Position numbers and translations under genes: made by a program. A stretch of 46,197 nucleotides of DNA from CANHCC01 sp040381555 (GTDB lineage: Bacteria; Bacteroidota; Bacteroidia; J057; RFSG01): contig JBEIHC010000006.1 in the NCBI GenBank assembly GCA_040381555.1, positions 1 through 46,197 on the forward strand, written 5' to 3'. The notes beneath the pieces are model-generated. The model made no database searches, was not told the DNA's origin, and worked only from the letters and a program-made list of their open reading frames with translations. Numbering within the stretch: position 1 is the first letter of the stretch; the number at the start of each line of letters is the position of its first letter. Positions 33,390 through 43,900 of this stretch are shown piece by piece.

Positions 33390-36300
33390 TTGAAAAACAT
33401 CCTCCTGATATTGCTAGGGATACCGGCTTTCCTTTGGAGTCAAAGTTTGCCTTTTTCAACCGCATCCTATCCCGATGTTCGAAAAGGAAGAAACTGGAAA
33501 AAAATTGAATCCAGTCATTTTGATATATGGTTTAACCCAGCTGAAAAAGAATTAGGAGAGCTGGCAGCACAGTATGCTGAATTTCACATGCAGGACTTGT
33601 GTCATTTGCTCGACTATAAACCAAGATCCCGTTTTGTCTTGCATGTTTTTCCAACTCCGGAATCCTACTGGCATTCTTCTCTGTATCGACAAAGCAATAC
33701 TCTGCCTCAGGGAGGAATCACTTTGTTTGATGGCAACTCTGCCAGTGTATATTACCAGTCAGGCCAGCAGGATTTGTATCGCAAAATTCGTCAGGCTGCC
33801 ATGGCTTTACTAATGAATGAAATCTATTATGGACAAACGGTGCAATTCTCCTTGCAGCAGCAAATGCTATTGGATTTACCTGAATGGTTTCGTTTGGGAA
33901 TTCCTGCTTGGGAAGGAGAAGGATGGACCCCAGAAGACGAAGCCCGAATGCGCAGCTTAAGTGCCAGAAATTATGTACAGCTGACCTTGTTTGACCTAGA
34001 CCCAGACATGACGCGCACCTTGCAAAAATCTATCTGGAATTATATCGCCCAAAAATTTGGCCCTATAAAAGTTTACTCCATCATGTATATGAGCAGAGTC
34101 AGCAGGTCCGCTCAATCAGGAATAATTACCGTACTCGGTGTAAGTATGGAGTCCTTTACCGATCGTTGGAGGGAATACTATGTACAACGATATCAGGCAG
34201 ATATTGCCAGCCGAAGAAATCTATCGAAAGAAACCAAAGATATCCCTACGGTTCCCAAAGATTTTCGTTTATGTGCAGCAACTCTTCAACCTGGAGGAGA
34301 AAAAATTGCTGCTATTGGAGAAAGAAAAGGACAGTATCAGTTATTCCTTACCGACATTCGCTCCGGCAAACAACGCCATTGGAAACTCTCTGCAGGAATG
34401 CCTTCCTATTACCGAGAAATTAGCAACCTAACCGTTCCAATCTCCTGGGATCATACCGGGAAAAATGTAGCCTTTGTGCTGAGCGATAATGGACAACCCA
34501 GAATCTTCTCCTTTTCCCTGGAAACAAATTCTATCAAAAAAACCAAACTACCAGGATCACTAGATGCGGTACATGGCATGGACTGGAATCATGAGAAAGG
34601 ATGGATGGCGCTTACTGGAAGTAGAAAAGGGAAATGCGACTTGTTTATGCTGGAGCCAAGTGGTCAAATCATTCAGGTAACGGATGATTGGTTCGATGAA
34701 TCTGCCCCACTCTGGAGTTGGGATGAACAAAATATTTTTTTCTCCACTAACAGAAAAGTAGATAGCATAATTAAATACCTGCCGGAGTCTGTGGAACAGG
34801 ATCTCGATATCTTTCGGTTTTCTCTTTCGGAAGACTCCCTTATTCCCGTTACTCAGACTAGGCTGAGTAATGAGCGCCCATTGTTTCAGTTGAATAGTTA
34901 TGAACTCAACTACCTTACTGAAGAATCGGGCATTTCTGGTATGGCACGAAAAAATATTTTTATCGGCGACTCCATTCAAACCAGTGCCTATGACGCCGGA
35001 ATTCAATCTGCCAGAGTCTATAGTAATCGCGCTTTAATTACCGCTTGGTCGGGAGGAAGATTGCGAACCTTCACCTTAGAAAATCCAAGCCTGAATAAAG
35101 GTCTGAAGCCGCAACTAACCGAACTCCAAAAAATCAAACGAACAGAATGGGCAGAGAAAATAAAGATTCAGGAACAAGAGAAAGCTATAGAAGAGATTTC
35201 TGACATTCCCCCTCCAATAATTCCCGAAAATGGGGAATTAATCCAAGTGAATCCCATAGACAGCGGTGGCGCTAAAAAGCCGCTCAAGTATTATTTGTTT
35301 GATGATGATGATGTACACCCTGCCACGCCTCAAACACCTAGGACGGTTTCGAGTCAGGCAAGTAAAATTAGAAATGTACCCCCTATCCAGGAAAATATCG
35401 AGGTACTTCCCAAAAACTGGTCCGAAACTCACATTTTTACTCCCAAAAATGCAAGCCTGAAAAGAACCTGGTACATGCGTGAGCTGGGTACACAAGCTGC
35501 ATTTGACCCACTATTCCGTTTTCATTATAATCTATATGCAGTATTTAGTGATATTCATCGGCACCATGAGATAGGGATTTTATTCCGCCCCTATCTTCAA
35601 TTTCGAAATAGTGATTTTCAACTCAATTGGGAATGGAAAAAACATAGGCTTCAGCCGGGAGCTTCCTTTCAAAGAGCCGTTCGATTTTATGACCGCCAAG
35701 GTTTTGAGTTAAACTATACCATCCACTCTTATCGAACTTGGTTAGGCTATTCCTTCAACCGGCATACGCGCTTAACAACAGGCCTTAGAATAGAAGGCCT
35801 TTGGCGAAAAGACCTTTCTATTAATACAGCAGTAAGATATCCGGATGAACTATATTTACCGGGAGGATTTGCCCGCTTAGAATATGACCACACTCTTAAA
35901 AGAGAGAACTTTATTCAAGCCGGAACCCGTGCTTCCTTGAAGGCTGATCACTTTTTATTAATTGGGGATAAGCGATCGGACGCCCTCTTGATGCTTCAGG
36001 CCGATATACGCAAATATTTTCGCTTTATGCGTGAGTCTGTTCTCGCCCTCAGAGCCAGTGGTGGCATGAGTTTAGGAGCGGTCAAACCAGATTATATGAT
36101 TGGCGGAGTAGATAATTGGGTGAATGCGCGATTTCTAAATGCTGGAGAAATTCCTGTGCCTTCCCCTACCGAAGGTCTTTGGCTCATGCAAGTGCAATCG
36201 CCGATTAGAGGATTTGCCTATAATGGCAGAAAAGGAAAACAGTATATTTCCCTAAACTCAGAACTCCGATTCCCAATCCTAAAGTATCTTACCAATAGAT

Positions 36301-36593
36301 TAAACTCTGATCCCTTATATAATTTTCAATGGGTGATATTCTACGACATTGGCACTGCTTGGACCGTGGGAAATCCTATTTCTCAACGAAACCCTGTCAA
36401 TACAATCAATATTGAGAAAAATCCTTTTATCATTGAAGTTCAATCTCTGAAAAGCCCTTTTCTCTCTGGAGTCGGCACTGGAATTCGAATGAGTGTCATG
36501 CGCTATATTTTACGAATGGATTTCGCCTTGGGGATGGAAGATGGGACCATTAATCGTCCTCAGTTTTCCCTATCCTTGGGAAGTGACTTTTAA
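33390..36593 (+). CDS. large outer-membrane protein: pseudo-peptidase MA-like, PD40 propeller, beta-barrel
   Basis: 1067 aa. The start codon is TTG at 33390, directly followed by a signal peptide (KNILLILLGIPAFLWSQS), so this start is firm. Residues about 35-275 resemble the peptidase MA-like (gluzincin) fold (ESSHFDIWF, LPEWFRLGIPAWEGEGW), but where an HExxH would be expected there is LLMNEIYYG, so catalysis is unlikely. TolB/PD40-like strands follow (about 290-560), then a Pro-rich linker (about 600-690). The last 370 residues look like an outer-membrane beta-barrel ending in a C-terminal Phe. Related proteins are widespread in Bacteroidota without a known function. It is not a T9SS cargo: no sorting domain. 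Confidence 0.75.
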   Translation: MKNILLILLGIPAFLWSQSLPFSTASYPDVRKGRNWKKIESSHFDIWFNPAEKELGELAAQYAEFHMQDLCHLLDYKPRSRFVLHVFPTPESYWHSSLYRQSNTLPQGGITLFDGNSASVYYQSGQQDLYRKIRQAAMALLMNEIYYGQTVQFSLQQQMLLDLPEWFRLGIPAWEGEGWTPEDEARMRSLSARNYVQLTLFDLDPDMTRTLQKSIWNYIAQKFGPIKVYSIMYMSRVSRSAQSGIITVLGVSMESFTDRWREYYVQRYQADIASRRNLSKETKDIPTVPKDFRLCAATLQPGGEKIAAIGERKGQYQLFLTDIRSGKQRHWKLSAGMPSYYREISNLTVPISWDHTGKNVAFVLSDNGQPRIFSFSLETNSIKKTKLPGSLDAVHGMDWNHEKGWMALTGSRKGKCDLFMLEPSGQIIQVTDDWFDESAPLWSWDEQNIFFSTNRKVDSIIKYLPESVEQDLDIFRFSLSEDSLIPVTQTRLSNERPLFQLNSYELNYLTEESGISGMARKNIFIGDSIQTSAYDAGIQSARVYSNRALITAWSGGRLRTFTLENPSLNKGLKPQLTELQKIKRTEWAEKIKIQEQEKAIEEISDIPPPIIPENGELIQVNPIDSGGAKKPLKYYLFDDDDVHPATPQTPRTVSSQASKIRNVPPIQENIEVLPKNWSETHIFTPKNASLKRTWYMRELGTQAAFDPLFRFHYNLYAVFSDIHRHHEIGILFRPYLQFRNSDFQLNWEWKKHRLQPGASFQRAVRFYDRQGFELNYTIHSYRTWLGYSFNRHTRLTTGLRIEGLWRKDLSINTAVRYPDELYLPGGFARLEYDHTLKRENFIQAGTRASLKADHFLLIGDKRSDALLMLQADIRKYFRFMRESVLALRASGGMSLGAVKPDYMIGGVDNWVNARFLNAGEIPVPSPTEGLWLMQVQSPIRGFAYNGRKGKQYISLNSELRFPILKYLTNRLNSDPLYNFQWVIFYDIGTAWTVGNPISQRNPVNTINIEKNPFIIEVQSLKSPFLSGVGTGIRMSVMRYILRMDFALGMEDGTINRPQFSLSLGSDF

Positions 36594-37458
36594 TGTAATT
36601 AATTAAACTATTAATCGTACCTATTTTCTGTCATTCATTGAATTCAATACCTCAAAAACTCTAAATTTCTGACCCTAATTGTAATTCCTGATAGTTCAAT
36701 ATTTCCATTTTTCCTTGAAATGAACATCTTGGTAAAACCGATAAAACAATAGTAAAATATCAACAGTTAAAAAAAGTTCTACACCGTTTTATTCAGTTAA
36801 TTACATCTTAGAAATACCCTAAATTGTCGTTATAAATCTTATTCTTAGTTTAGGAACAAGGTGATACCTTCTCCATTGACGAGGGTTTCAACCCCTCTGC
36901 CAACAACAATTATGTCCAGAATTTTATTAAATAGGGTTTCCTCAGAATCTATTGGCAAAAAATGGGTTTACCCTAAACCATGATTATAATTTCTAGAAAT
37001 TTTTCAAAATTGATCGTATAATTATTGCACGCTTTTTATTGGTTTATGCAATAACCCCTTGCATTTAAAGAACATAATTATGTCTGTAATTCAGCAATAG
37101 TAAATTGAAACCACCTAAGGATTTATACTTTCTGAGTAGGCCCTAAATAAAACAAATTGAAAATATATTGCTTTGGGGTTTTCTGAATCATTTCCTATTC
37201 CTAAATTTTGGGAAATGGTCCTATCAAACCCACAAAAAAGACAAATAACCCAATACATTAATTTCCCAATGACATTGATCACAAAAACTCCGAAGTGCCT
37301 ATTACAGGTAATACTGTTAAACCATTTCAAATTGTGAGGTTAACAAAAAATATAATTAACTTGTAAAAATATAAGAATGCAGGATAGAGAAGATTCTTAA
37401 AAAGTACGAAGCCAATATCCGAAACGCTCATTGAACTTAGAGAAATATTCATTTTATT
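36594..37458. other. 865-bp gene-free region with repeats
   Basis: AT-rich. It contains a GTTTACCCTAAAC motif and one copy of a dispersed repeat (36966-37147) plus the near-palindrome GAGGGTTTCAACCCCTC (36882-36898). Short ORFs here have no coding character. No promoter with both consensus elements was found for the VIT gene. Confidence 0.65.
36966..37147. repeat. dispersed repeat, copy A
   Basis: It matches 45436-45602 in the same orientation. The best block is 37021-37073 against 45491-45543, 50 of 53 identical. Both copies open with a GTTTAC(C/A)CTAAAC motif and close with CTTTCTGAGTA(G/C)GCCCTAA. Copy A carries an extra stretch of about 13-15 nt near 37110. Confidence 0.85.
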
Positions 37459-38181
37459 ATGGAAGCCAACAATAAAAACCGCTTAACAATTGACAACTAC
37501 TTAGATAATCATTACATACACCGCAGTAATTGGTTAAGAGCGACTGTACTGGGCGCTAATGATGGAATTATTTCCATTTCAAGTTTAGCAATTGGGGTTG
37601 CTGCTGCCAGTACAACTCGGGAACCCATTGTGTTGGCTACTGTAGCTGGACTTGTAGCTGGGGCTTTGTCAATGGCAGCAGGAGAATATGTATCGGTTAG
37701 TTCTCAAACTGATACCGAAAAAGCGGATATAGAAAGGGAGATAGGGGAACTTCAACAAATGCCAGAAGCGGAACTCATGATACTTGCAGAAATTTATGAG
37801 AAACGAGGGCTAACAAAAGAAACAGCCAAGCAGGTGGCCATTGAACTGACTGAAAAGGATGCCTTGGGAGCCCATATACGAGACGAATTAGGGATTAATG
37901 AGATAAGTCAAGCAAATCCAATTCAAGCAGCGATGGCCTCTGGTGCCGCTTTTTCGGTGGGAGGGATTCTGCCATTACTCACTATTCTTTTTGCTCCTGT
38001 AGTAGGTATGGAATATTGGTTGTATGGATTCACCATACTTTCTTTGGTTATTTTAGGTGCCACATCCGCAAAGACAGGTGGCTCCAGTATTTCACGCGCC
38101 GTTGCTCGTATCACAATATGGGGAACAATAGCAATGGGACTTTCTGCTCTGGTGGGATATATATTTGGGGTTAGTGTCTAA
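37459..38181 (+). CDS. VIT1/CCC1-family iron/manganese transporter
   Basis: 240 aa. Family features: LGANDGIISISSLAIGVAAA in helix 1, LVAGALSMAAGEYVSVSSQTD in helix 2, a Glu-rich cytoplasmic metal-binding helix bundle (about 88-145, EREIGELQQMPEAELM), then three more helices (about 165-238). Predicted to move Fe2+ or Mn2+ across the inner membrane, probably as an exporter against metal overload. It stands alone after a long repeat-bearing gap, and its 3' end overlaps the convergent pth by 4 bp. Confidence 0.92.
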   Translation: MEANNKNRLTIDNYLDNHYIHRSNWLRATVLGANDGIISISSLAIGVAAASTTREPIVLATVAGLVAGALSMAAGEYVSVSSQTDTEKADIEREIGELQQMPEAELMILAEIYEKRGLTKETAKQVAIELTEKDALGAHIRDELGINEISQANPIQAAMASGAAFSVGGILPLLTILFAPVVGMEYWLYGFTILSLVILGATSAKTGGSSISRAVARITIWGTIAMGLSALVGYIFGVSV

Positions 38182-38765
38182 CCGGCGTTAGAATCTAACC
38201 CATTCTTCCCATTTAACCAGGTCATCGCATGATCGATTCCCTGAAATGCCAGCATTTCTATGCCTTTGATGGCAAGATCACATACAGAATCTAGGTGCAC
38301 TGCTTCGTCCTTGCTAAAAGGATTTAACACATAATCCACCTGTTTCCCGGGATTAAAATTATTCCCGATGCCCATACGCAGTCTGGGAAAATTGTCATTA
38401 CCCAGTAATTCTGAAATATTTCGAAGCCCATTATGCCCCCCATGAGAGCCTTTGCCTTTCATTCTAAGTTTTCCGAAGGGCAGGGCTAAATCATCCGTGA
38501 CAGTCAAAGTTCTTTCTATTGGAATTTTTTGATCAACCATGTGAAAGAGAAAGGCTTTTCCACTGAGATTCATAAAAGTGGAGGGTTTGAGTAGTATCAG
38601 GGTTCTGCCTTTAAAGGATACTTCTGTTTTCCAGCCCAGCCGGGTGGACTCGAACATCTTTTTTTCTCTCTCAGCTAATCGGTCAGCTACCATAAACCCA
38701 ATATTATGTCGGGTTTGTGCGTATTCGTCTCCTGGATTACCGAGACAGATAATGAGGAATTTCAT
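38178..38765 (-). CDS. pth: peptidyl-tRNA hydrolase
   Basis: 195 aa. Releases peptidyl-tRNAs that drop off ribosomes. Active-site residues are present: N10 and H20 (GNPGDEYAQTRHNIGF), a conserved Asp in VTDDLALPFGKLR, and N in FMNLSGKA. The GSHGGHNGLRNI motif is also intact. It lies downstream of rplY, separated by a terminator-like hairpin, and overlaps the convergent VIT gene by 4 bp. Confidence 0.97.
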   Translation of the reverse strand: MKFLIICLGNPGDEYAQTRHNIGFMVADRLAEREKKMFESTRLGWKTEVSFKGRTLILLKPSTFMNLSGKAFLFHMVDQKIPIERTLTVTDDLALPFGKLRMKGKGSHGGHNGLRNISELLGNDNFPRLRMGIGNNFNPGKQVDYVLNPFSKDEAVHLDSVCDLAIKGIEMLAFQGIDHAMTWLNGKNGLDSNAG

Positions 38766-38808
38766 AGGTGCAGCTCCTTATTAGATGAGTTGAATATCCC
38801 TAAAACAA

Positions 38809-38841
38809 AAACATCCCAGAGAGATACTCCCCGGGATGTTT
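38809..38841 (-). terminator. terminator between rplY and pth
   Basis: The minus strand forms AAACATCCC ... GGGATGTTT followed by TTTGTTTTAGGG. The stem is 9 bp with extra pairing possible inside. It may end or attenuate the prs-rplY transcript before pth. Confidence 0.7.
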
Positions 38842-38857
38842 GAAATTCAAATTACCC

Positions 38858-39448
38858 TTACTTCTTAGCAGGAGTAGCTTCAGCAGCTTTATCTCCTCTA
38901 AGACTTCTTGGGATGTCAATAGTTACCACGGCAGCAGAAGAGGGCGTGATTATATTGAACCCTTCGAACTTAAGGTCTTTTACTTTAATTGTCTTTCCTA
39001 ATTCCAAGTCCCCAATTTGTACCACTACTTTTTCAGGTAATTGAGAAAGTAAGCCTTTGACTTTCAATTTCCTTAATTTTTTCACCATGGTTCCACCGGC
39101 CAGAACACCTGGAGAAGTTCCTTGAAAGTGAATAGGCAAAGAAACCACTACAGGAAGAGAATCAGTAACTCCGTAGAAATCTACATGGAGAGGGGCATCA
39201 CTTACTGGATGAAACTGAGTTTCTCTCAGAACTGCTTTATGCGTATCTCCATTTATGTTCAAATGAACCAGATGAGTATCTGCAGAACGAAGAAGTTTTT
39301 CTAATTCGAGGTTGCTGACAGTAAAGTGTACCGGCTCAGTCTGACCGTGGTATAAAACAGCCGGGGTTGTACCCTCTGCGCGGGAGATTTTAGCTGTTAC
39401 GGCTCCGACTTTGGCGCGGATCTGGCCATTCAGTTCAAAAGTTTTCAT
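38858..39448 (-). CDS. rplY: 50S ribosomal protein L25 (TL5/Ctc family)
   Basis: 196 aa, the long two-domain form: an N-terminal 5S rRNA-binding beta-barrel (about 1-95, ELNGQIRAKVGAVTAK, VPAVLYHG-like TPAVLYHGQ) and a C-terminal TL5 domain (about 95-185, HVDFYGV, PIHFQGTSPGVLAGG). A short Lys/Ala tail ends the protein. It starts 5 nt after the prs stop in the tRNA-Gln-prs-rplY unit. Confidence 0.96.
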   Translation of the reverse strand: MKTFELNGQIRAKVGAVTAKISRAEGTTPAVLYHGQTEPVHFTVSNLELEKLLRSADTHLVHLNINGDTHKAVLRETQFHPVSDAPLHVDFYGVTDSLPVVVSLPIHFQGTSPGVLAGGTMVKKLRKLKVKGLLSQLPEKVVVQIGDLELGKTIKVKDLKFEGFNIITPSSAAVVTIDIPRSLRGDKAAEATPAKK

Positions 39449-39453
39449 TTTTA

Positions 39454-40389
39454 TTAACTAACAAATAGCGAACTTATAGATTCAAAATTATGGATTTTCC
39501 GGAAGGCCTTAGCGAAAACAGGGGCAATAGACAAAACCCTTACCTTCGGAGATTGTTGTTTGAGCGGAATGGTATCTGTTACGACGATTTCTTCTAATTC
39601 AGATTCTTCAATTCTTTGAATAGCATTTCCAGAAAGAATTGGGTGGGTAACAAAAGCTCTAACTGTACGGGCTCCTTTTTTCTTCAACTCACCTGCCGCT
39701 TTGCACAAGGTACCCGCTGTATCAACCAAGTCATCTACCAAAATAACATCTTTACCCTCTACATCCCCAATAACCTGCATGGAAGCAACTTGATTGGCTC
39801 GTTCCCGGTGCTTATCGATTACAGCGATGTCGGCTTTCAGGAATTTGGCATACAATCGAGCTCTGGCAACACCGCCCATATCGGGGGCTGCCATAAGGAT
39901 ATCAGCTCCCTGCATATGCTGCCTTACATAAGGCAAAAACACTGCAGAAGCATCTAAGTGATCGACCGGAATGTCAAAGAACCCTTGTATCTGCCCAGCG
40001 TGAAGGTCCATGGTAATCAATCGGGATGCACCAGCAGCAGTCAATAAATTGGCTACCAATTTCGCCCCAAGGGATACCCTAGGCTTGTCTTTTCTATCCT
40101 GACGGGCATACCCAAAATAAGGAATAACCACATTTATCGTTTTTACGGAAGCTCTTCTGGCCGCATCTATCATCAATAGAAGCTCCATAAGATTATCCGC
40201 AGGAGAGAAGGTGGATTGAATCAGAAAAAGATCACATCCACGAACAGATTCATTATAACTGGGTTGAACTTCTCCATCGCTAAATTGCGCTAGAGTCACT
40301 GATCCCAGTGGTATGCCATACAACTCTGCTATTTTCTCAGCCAAATAGGTTGAGGCTGTTCCAGAAAATATTTTGAGTTGTGATGCCAT
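39454..40389 (-). CDS. prs: ribose-phosphate pyrophosphokinase
   Basis: 311 aa from the ATG at 40389. Makes PRPP from ribose 5-phosphate and ATP for nucleotide, His and Trp synthesis. Motifs: SDGEVQPSYNESVRGCDLFLIQ, PYFGYARQDRK, the divalent-cation DLHAGQIQGFFDIPVDHL, and the PRPP-binding loop VILVDDLVDTAGTL. The in-frame opening continues upstream to 40491 but those 34 codons run straight through the tRNA-Gln gene, giving the well-known spurious peptide GFGPVSGGSNPPWA, so the internal ATG is the true start (family length about 310-315). Confidence 0.97.
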   Translation of the reverse strand: MASQLKIFSGTASTYLAEKIAELYGIPLGSVTLAQFSDGEVQPSYNESVRGCDLFLIQSTFSPADNLMELLLMIDAARRASVKTINVVIPYFGYARQDRKDKPRVSLGAKLVANLLTAAGASRLITMDLHAGQIQGFFDIPVDHLDASAVFLPYVRQHMQGADILMAAPDMGGVARARLYAKFLKADIAVIDKHRERANQVASMQVIGDVEGKDVILVDDLVDTAGTLCKAAGELKKKGARTVRAFVTHPILSGNAIQRIEESELEEIVVTDTIPLKQQSPKVRVLSIAPVFAKAFRKIHNFESISSLFVS

Positions 40390-40400
40390 GTTTTTTATTG

Positions 40401-40471
40401 TTGCCCAGGGAGGATTCGAACCCCCACTAACGGGACCAAAACCCGCTGTCCTGCCTTTAGACGACCGGGCA
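40401..40471 (-). tRNA. tRNA-Gln (anticodon UUG)
   Basis: 71 nt with a full cloverleaf: acceptor TGCCCGG/CTGGGCA with discriminator A, D-stem GTCT/GGAC, anticodon stem GCGGG/CCCGT around the loop TTTTGGT, and T-arm GGGGG-TTCGAAT-CCTCC. CCA is not encoded. It lies 11 bp upstream of the prs start and is probably co-transcribed with prs. Confidence 0.97.
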
Positions 40472-40488
40472 ATTCCGGTTTGAGGATG

Positions 40489-40517
40489 CAAAGATACACA
40501 GATTTTTATTTTTCAAA
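40489..40517 (-). promoter_or_regulatory. Bacteroidota promoter for tRNA-Gln-prs-rplY
   Basis: On the minus strand TTTG (40514-40517), 17 nt, TATCTTTG (40489-40496). The predicted start is about 10 nt before the tRNA 5' end. Confidence 0.6.
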
Positions 40518-40885
40518 AAATTCCTGATGCTTTTTACGGCAATTTTTGACTTTCAGCGATTTATTTTTCTCTCCTTCACCCATTACCCTAATATTTTGGG
40601 GGATTTCTTCATTAAATCCGAAACAATTCTATTTTAATTTGCGATGTCCCGATACTCTTCACTGCCGTTTTTTGCCCAAAAAAAACCCTTGCAAATTCAC
40701 AGAGTTAAATCGATTGGAAATTTAATTTTGAGTATTCAAATCTGTAGTGATTTGGAAAATCGGTTCTTCAAATGCAATAATTAGCGTTTACTAAACCTTG
40801 ATTTTCAAGTTATTTTTCAAGCATCTCCCGTTCAAACGGAAAAAATGACAGTTTGGCAATCCTGTAAAATTTTAACCAAGAAGAA

Positions 40886-40916
40886 TTTGTTGACTACTCT
40901 ATTATCCGTAATTTTG
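40886..40916 (+). promoter_or_regulatory. consensus Bacteroidota promoter for the 1443-aa cargo gene
   Basis: TTTG (40886-40889), exactly 19 nt, TAATTTTG (40909-40916), a full match to the phylum consensus. The predicted start is near 40923, leaving a leader of about 40 nt with no Shine-Dalgarno, which is usual in the phylum. Confidence 0.7.
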
Positions 40917-40963
40917 ACTGGCGTTGTATTTTCTTCTTTCACGCATTAATCGATTTTGATTTT

Positions 40964-43900
40964 ATGATTCTTTCCCTCATTTTTCGTAGCAACAGATTTC
41001 TAAAGCTATCCTTATCCGCTTTTTTGCTTTCTTTTCTATTCTCAGAATTAAAAGCGCAACCTTGGGTGGAGGGCTTGGATTTAAATGACCCTTCTGTTAC
41101 CTTCTATCAGGTTCAGCAGAATTTTGATCAATACTGGGGCAATCGTCCGATTGAAAGGGGAAAAGGTTGGAAGCAGTACAAAAGATGGGAAGATTTTATG
41201 GCTCCTAGGGTATATCCTACAGGTCAATTTTTTACTCCCAACCGTGCTTTTGAAGAATACAATAGTTGGATGCAACAGAATGGGAATGGCATGACTACTC
41301 AGGCAACCGCCAACTGGCAATTGATGGGACCTGTTCAAGTGCCCGGAAACGGAGGGGGTTCAGGACGATTATCGGCAATCGCTTTTCAACCCGGAAACAA
41401 CCAGATTATCTATGTAGGTGCCCCGGCCGGAGGTTTGTGGAAATCTACCGATTATGGTGCTACTTGGACTCCCTTAACAGATCAGCTCCCAACACTCGGT
41501 GTTTCAGATATTGCGATTGACCCAGGCAATACCAATATTATTTACATAGCTACCGGAGATCGGGATGCTGGAGATACTTATGCCGTAGGAGTTATGAAAT
41601 CTACTGATGGAGGCACTACTTGGAATTCTACAGGAATGAACTGGAATATTACCCAAGCCCGTACAGTTAACAGATTAATCATGCACCCTGCTAATAGTCA
41701 GATTTTAGTAGCGGCCTGTAGCAACGGAATTTGGAGAACAACCAATGGGGGAACTAATTGGACTCAGACTCAAACTTCAGGTGACCACAAAGATATGGAG
41801 TTCAACCCAAGCAACCCGGATACGATTTACGCCACCTCAACCAATGTAATTCGCAGATCAGTTGACAATGGGGTAACTTGGAGTACAATGGCCACCATTA
41901 CTGGGGTAAATCGGATTGAATTCGCAGTTACACCTGCTAATTCCTCCTATGTATATGCTCTATGTTCCAAATCGAGTGACAATGGTTTTCATAGTTTAAG
42001 AAGATCTGTTGATAGAGGTGCTACTTGGACAGTTATGTCCACTTCGCCCAATATTATGGGTTGGAATACAACAGGGTCAGATTCTGGCGGTCAAGGTTGG
42101 TATGATATTGCTCTGGCGGTTAGCCCAACTAACGCCAACTGGATTATCGCAGGAGGAGTAAATCAGTATCACTCAACCAATGGCGGAACCAATTGGGTTC
42201 TGAATGCGCACTGGTATGGAGGGGGTGGAAAACCTTATGTGCATGCGGATGTTCATGTATTGACCTTTGAACCGGGCAGCAGTAACATCATTTATTCTTG
42301 CAATGATGGGGGTGTTTTCCGCACGACCAATACCGGTACTGCTTGGACAGATATTTCTGGTGGACTTTCCATCGCGATGATGTATGGCATCAGTAACAAC
42401 CCAGCAGTTTCCACAACTGTTTGGGCTGGACATCAAGATAATGGTACCAACCGAGTTCAAACTGGAACTTGGAGTCAAAGAATTGGAGGAGATGGTATGT
42501 GGTGCTTAAATTCTCATACCAACACGAATACTGTTTATGGATCTTTGTATTACGGAGATATACGCAGATCTACTAATGGAGGAACCTCTTTTACCCAGGT
42601 AGCAGGCAATGGAGTGAATGGTATTACAGAAGATGGAGGTTGGGTTACGCCATTTATCCAAGATCCTAACAATGCTTCTATTTTGTATGCTGGTTATGTG
42701 AAGGTTTGGAAAACGACAGATGGAGGAAATGCTTGGACATCAGCCTATACGATTCCGGGTACGAGTACTATTGTGGCGATGGATATGTCTGCTAATAATT
42801 CGAATGTAGTGTACTCTGCAAAATCTACCAAAATCTATCGGAATACTACGGACATCACAGCAGGCTTGCCTGTTACCTCCGCATCTATCACTTACATTAG
42901 AGTAGACCCTGCAAATGAAGACAGAGTTTGGGTTACCTTCTCCGGATTTTCAGCTGCGAATAAAATTTTTAGAACTACCAATGGAGGTTCCTCTTGGACT
43001 AACATCACTTATAACTTACCCAATCTTCCTGCCAATTGTGTGGAGTTCATTCCAGGAACTACGGAAGAATTATACATCGGAACAGATGTGGGCGTTTATG
43101 TTTTCGACCCTGCCACTACTTCTTGGAGTGCTTTCAATACCAATCTTCCGAATGTGATTGTGCGGGACTTGAAACTGCATACAGGAACAAGCAAATTGAG
43201 AGCCGGTACTTATGGAAGAGGCTTATGGGAAACAGATTTGAATACTACTCCACAGCCTCCTGTAGCCGATTTTATCGCTAGCTCTACTTCGATTTGTACT
43301 GGAAATGCAATCACTTTCACGGATGTCTCCACCAATCAGCCTACTTCTTGGAGTTGGACATTTACCGGAGGCACTCCTGCTACTTCTACCACACAAAATC
43401 CAACCATTACCTACAGTACTCCGGGCACTTATGATGTACAGTTGGTTGTGACAAATGGCCAGGGTTCAGATACAGAGCTGAAGACTATGTATATTGTAGT
43501 AGGGTCATCTGGAGGTACACTGCCTTTGATTGAAGATTTTGAAAGCGGTTCCTTAAATACCAATGGTTGGACTTTATCTAATCCGGACAATGGCACTAGC
43601 TGGGATGTGGTAACAACCTCTGGTAATACTTCCGGATCTAAGTCTGCTAGAATGAATATTTGGTCTTATGCCACCGTAGGAGAAAGAGATGGGATGATTT
43701 CTCAGGCTTTGGATTTTACCCAATATAATTCTGTGAATCTGGCATTTAAACATGCTTATCGCAGAAGCAGTACAGCCGATATCGATTCTTTGCTGATTTA
43801 TGTTTCTACCGATTGTGGTGCAACCTTTACGGATGTAGTATTCCAAAGAGGAAGTCAGCCGTTTGCTACCAATACCATTACCAATACAGATTATGCTCCC

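Larger units (their letters stand above)
40472..40963. other. intergenic region between divergent tRNA-Gln and the 1443-aa cargo gene
   Basis: 492 bp, AT-rich. It contains outward-facing promoters at 40489-40517 (-) and 40886-40916 (+). Between them I see only AT-rich sequence, including a degenerate GTTTACTAAACC at 40787-40798 that may be a decayed member of the repeat motif family. No gene. Confidence 0.6.

Noticed and set aside
37115..37330. 71-aa minus-strand reading frame in the repeat-bearing gap
   Set aside because: Its end lies in the dispersed repeat and its sequence has no recognisable domain, signal or coding bias; treated as chance, though a decayed insertion-sequence fragment cannot be excluded.
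40390..40491. Upstream extension of prs by 34 codons
   Set aside because: The added codons translate the tRNA-Gln gene; the ATG at 40389 gives the normal length and start of the family.
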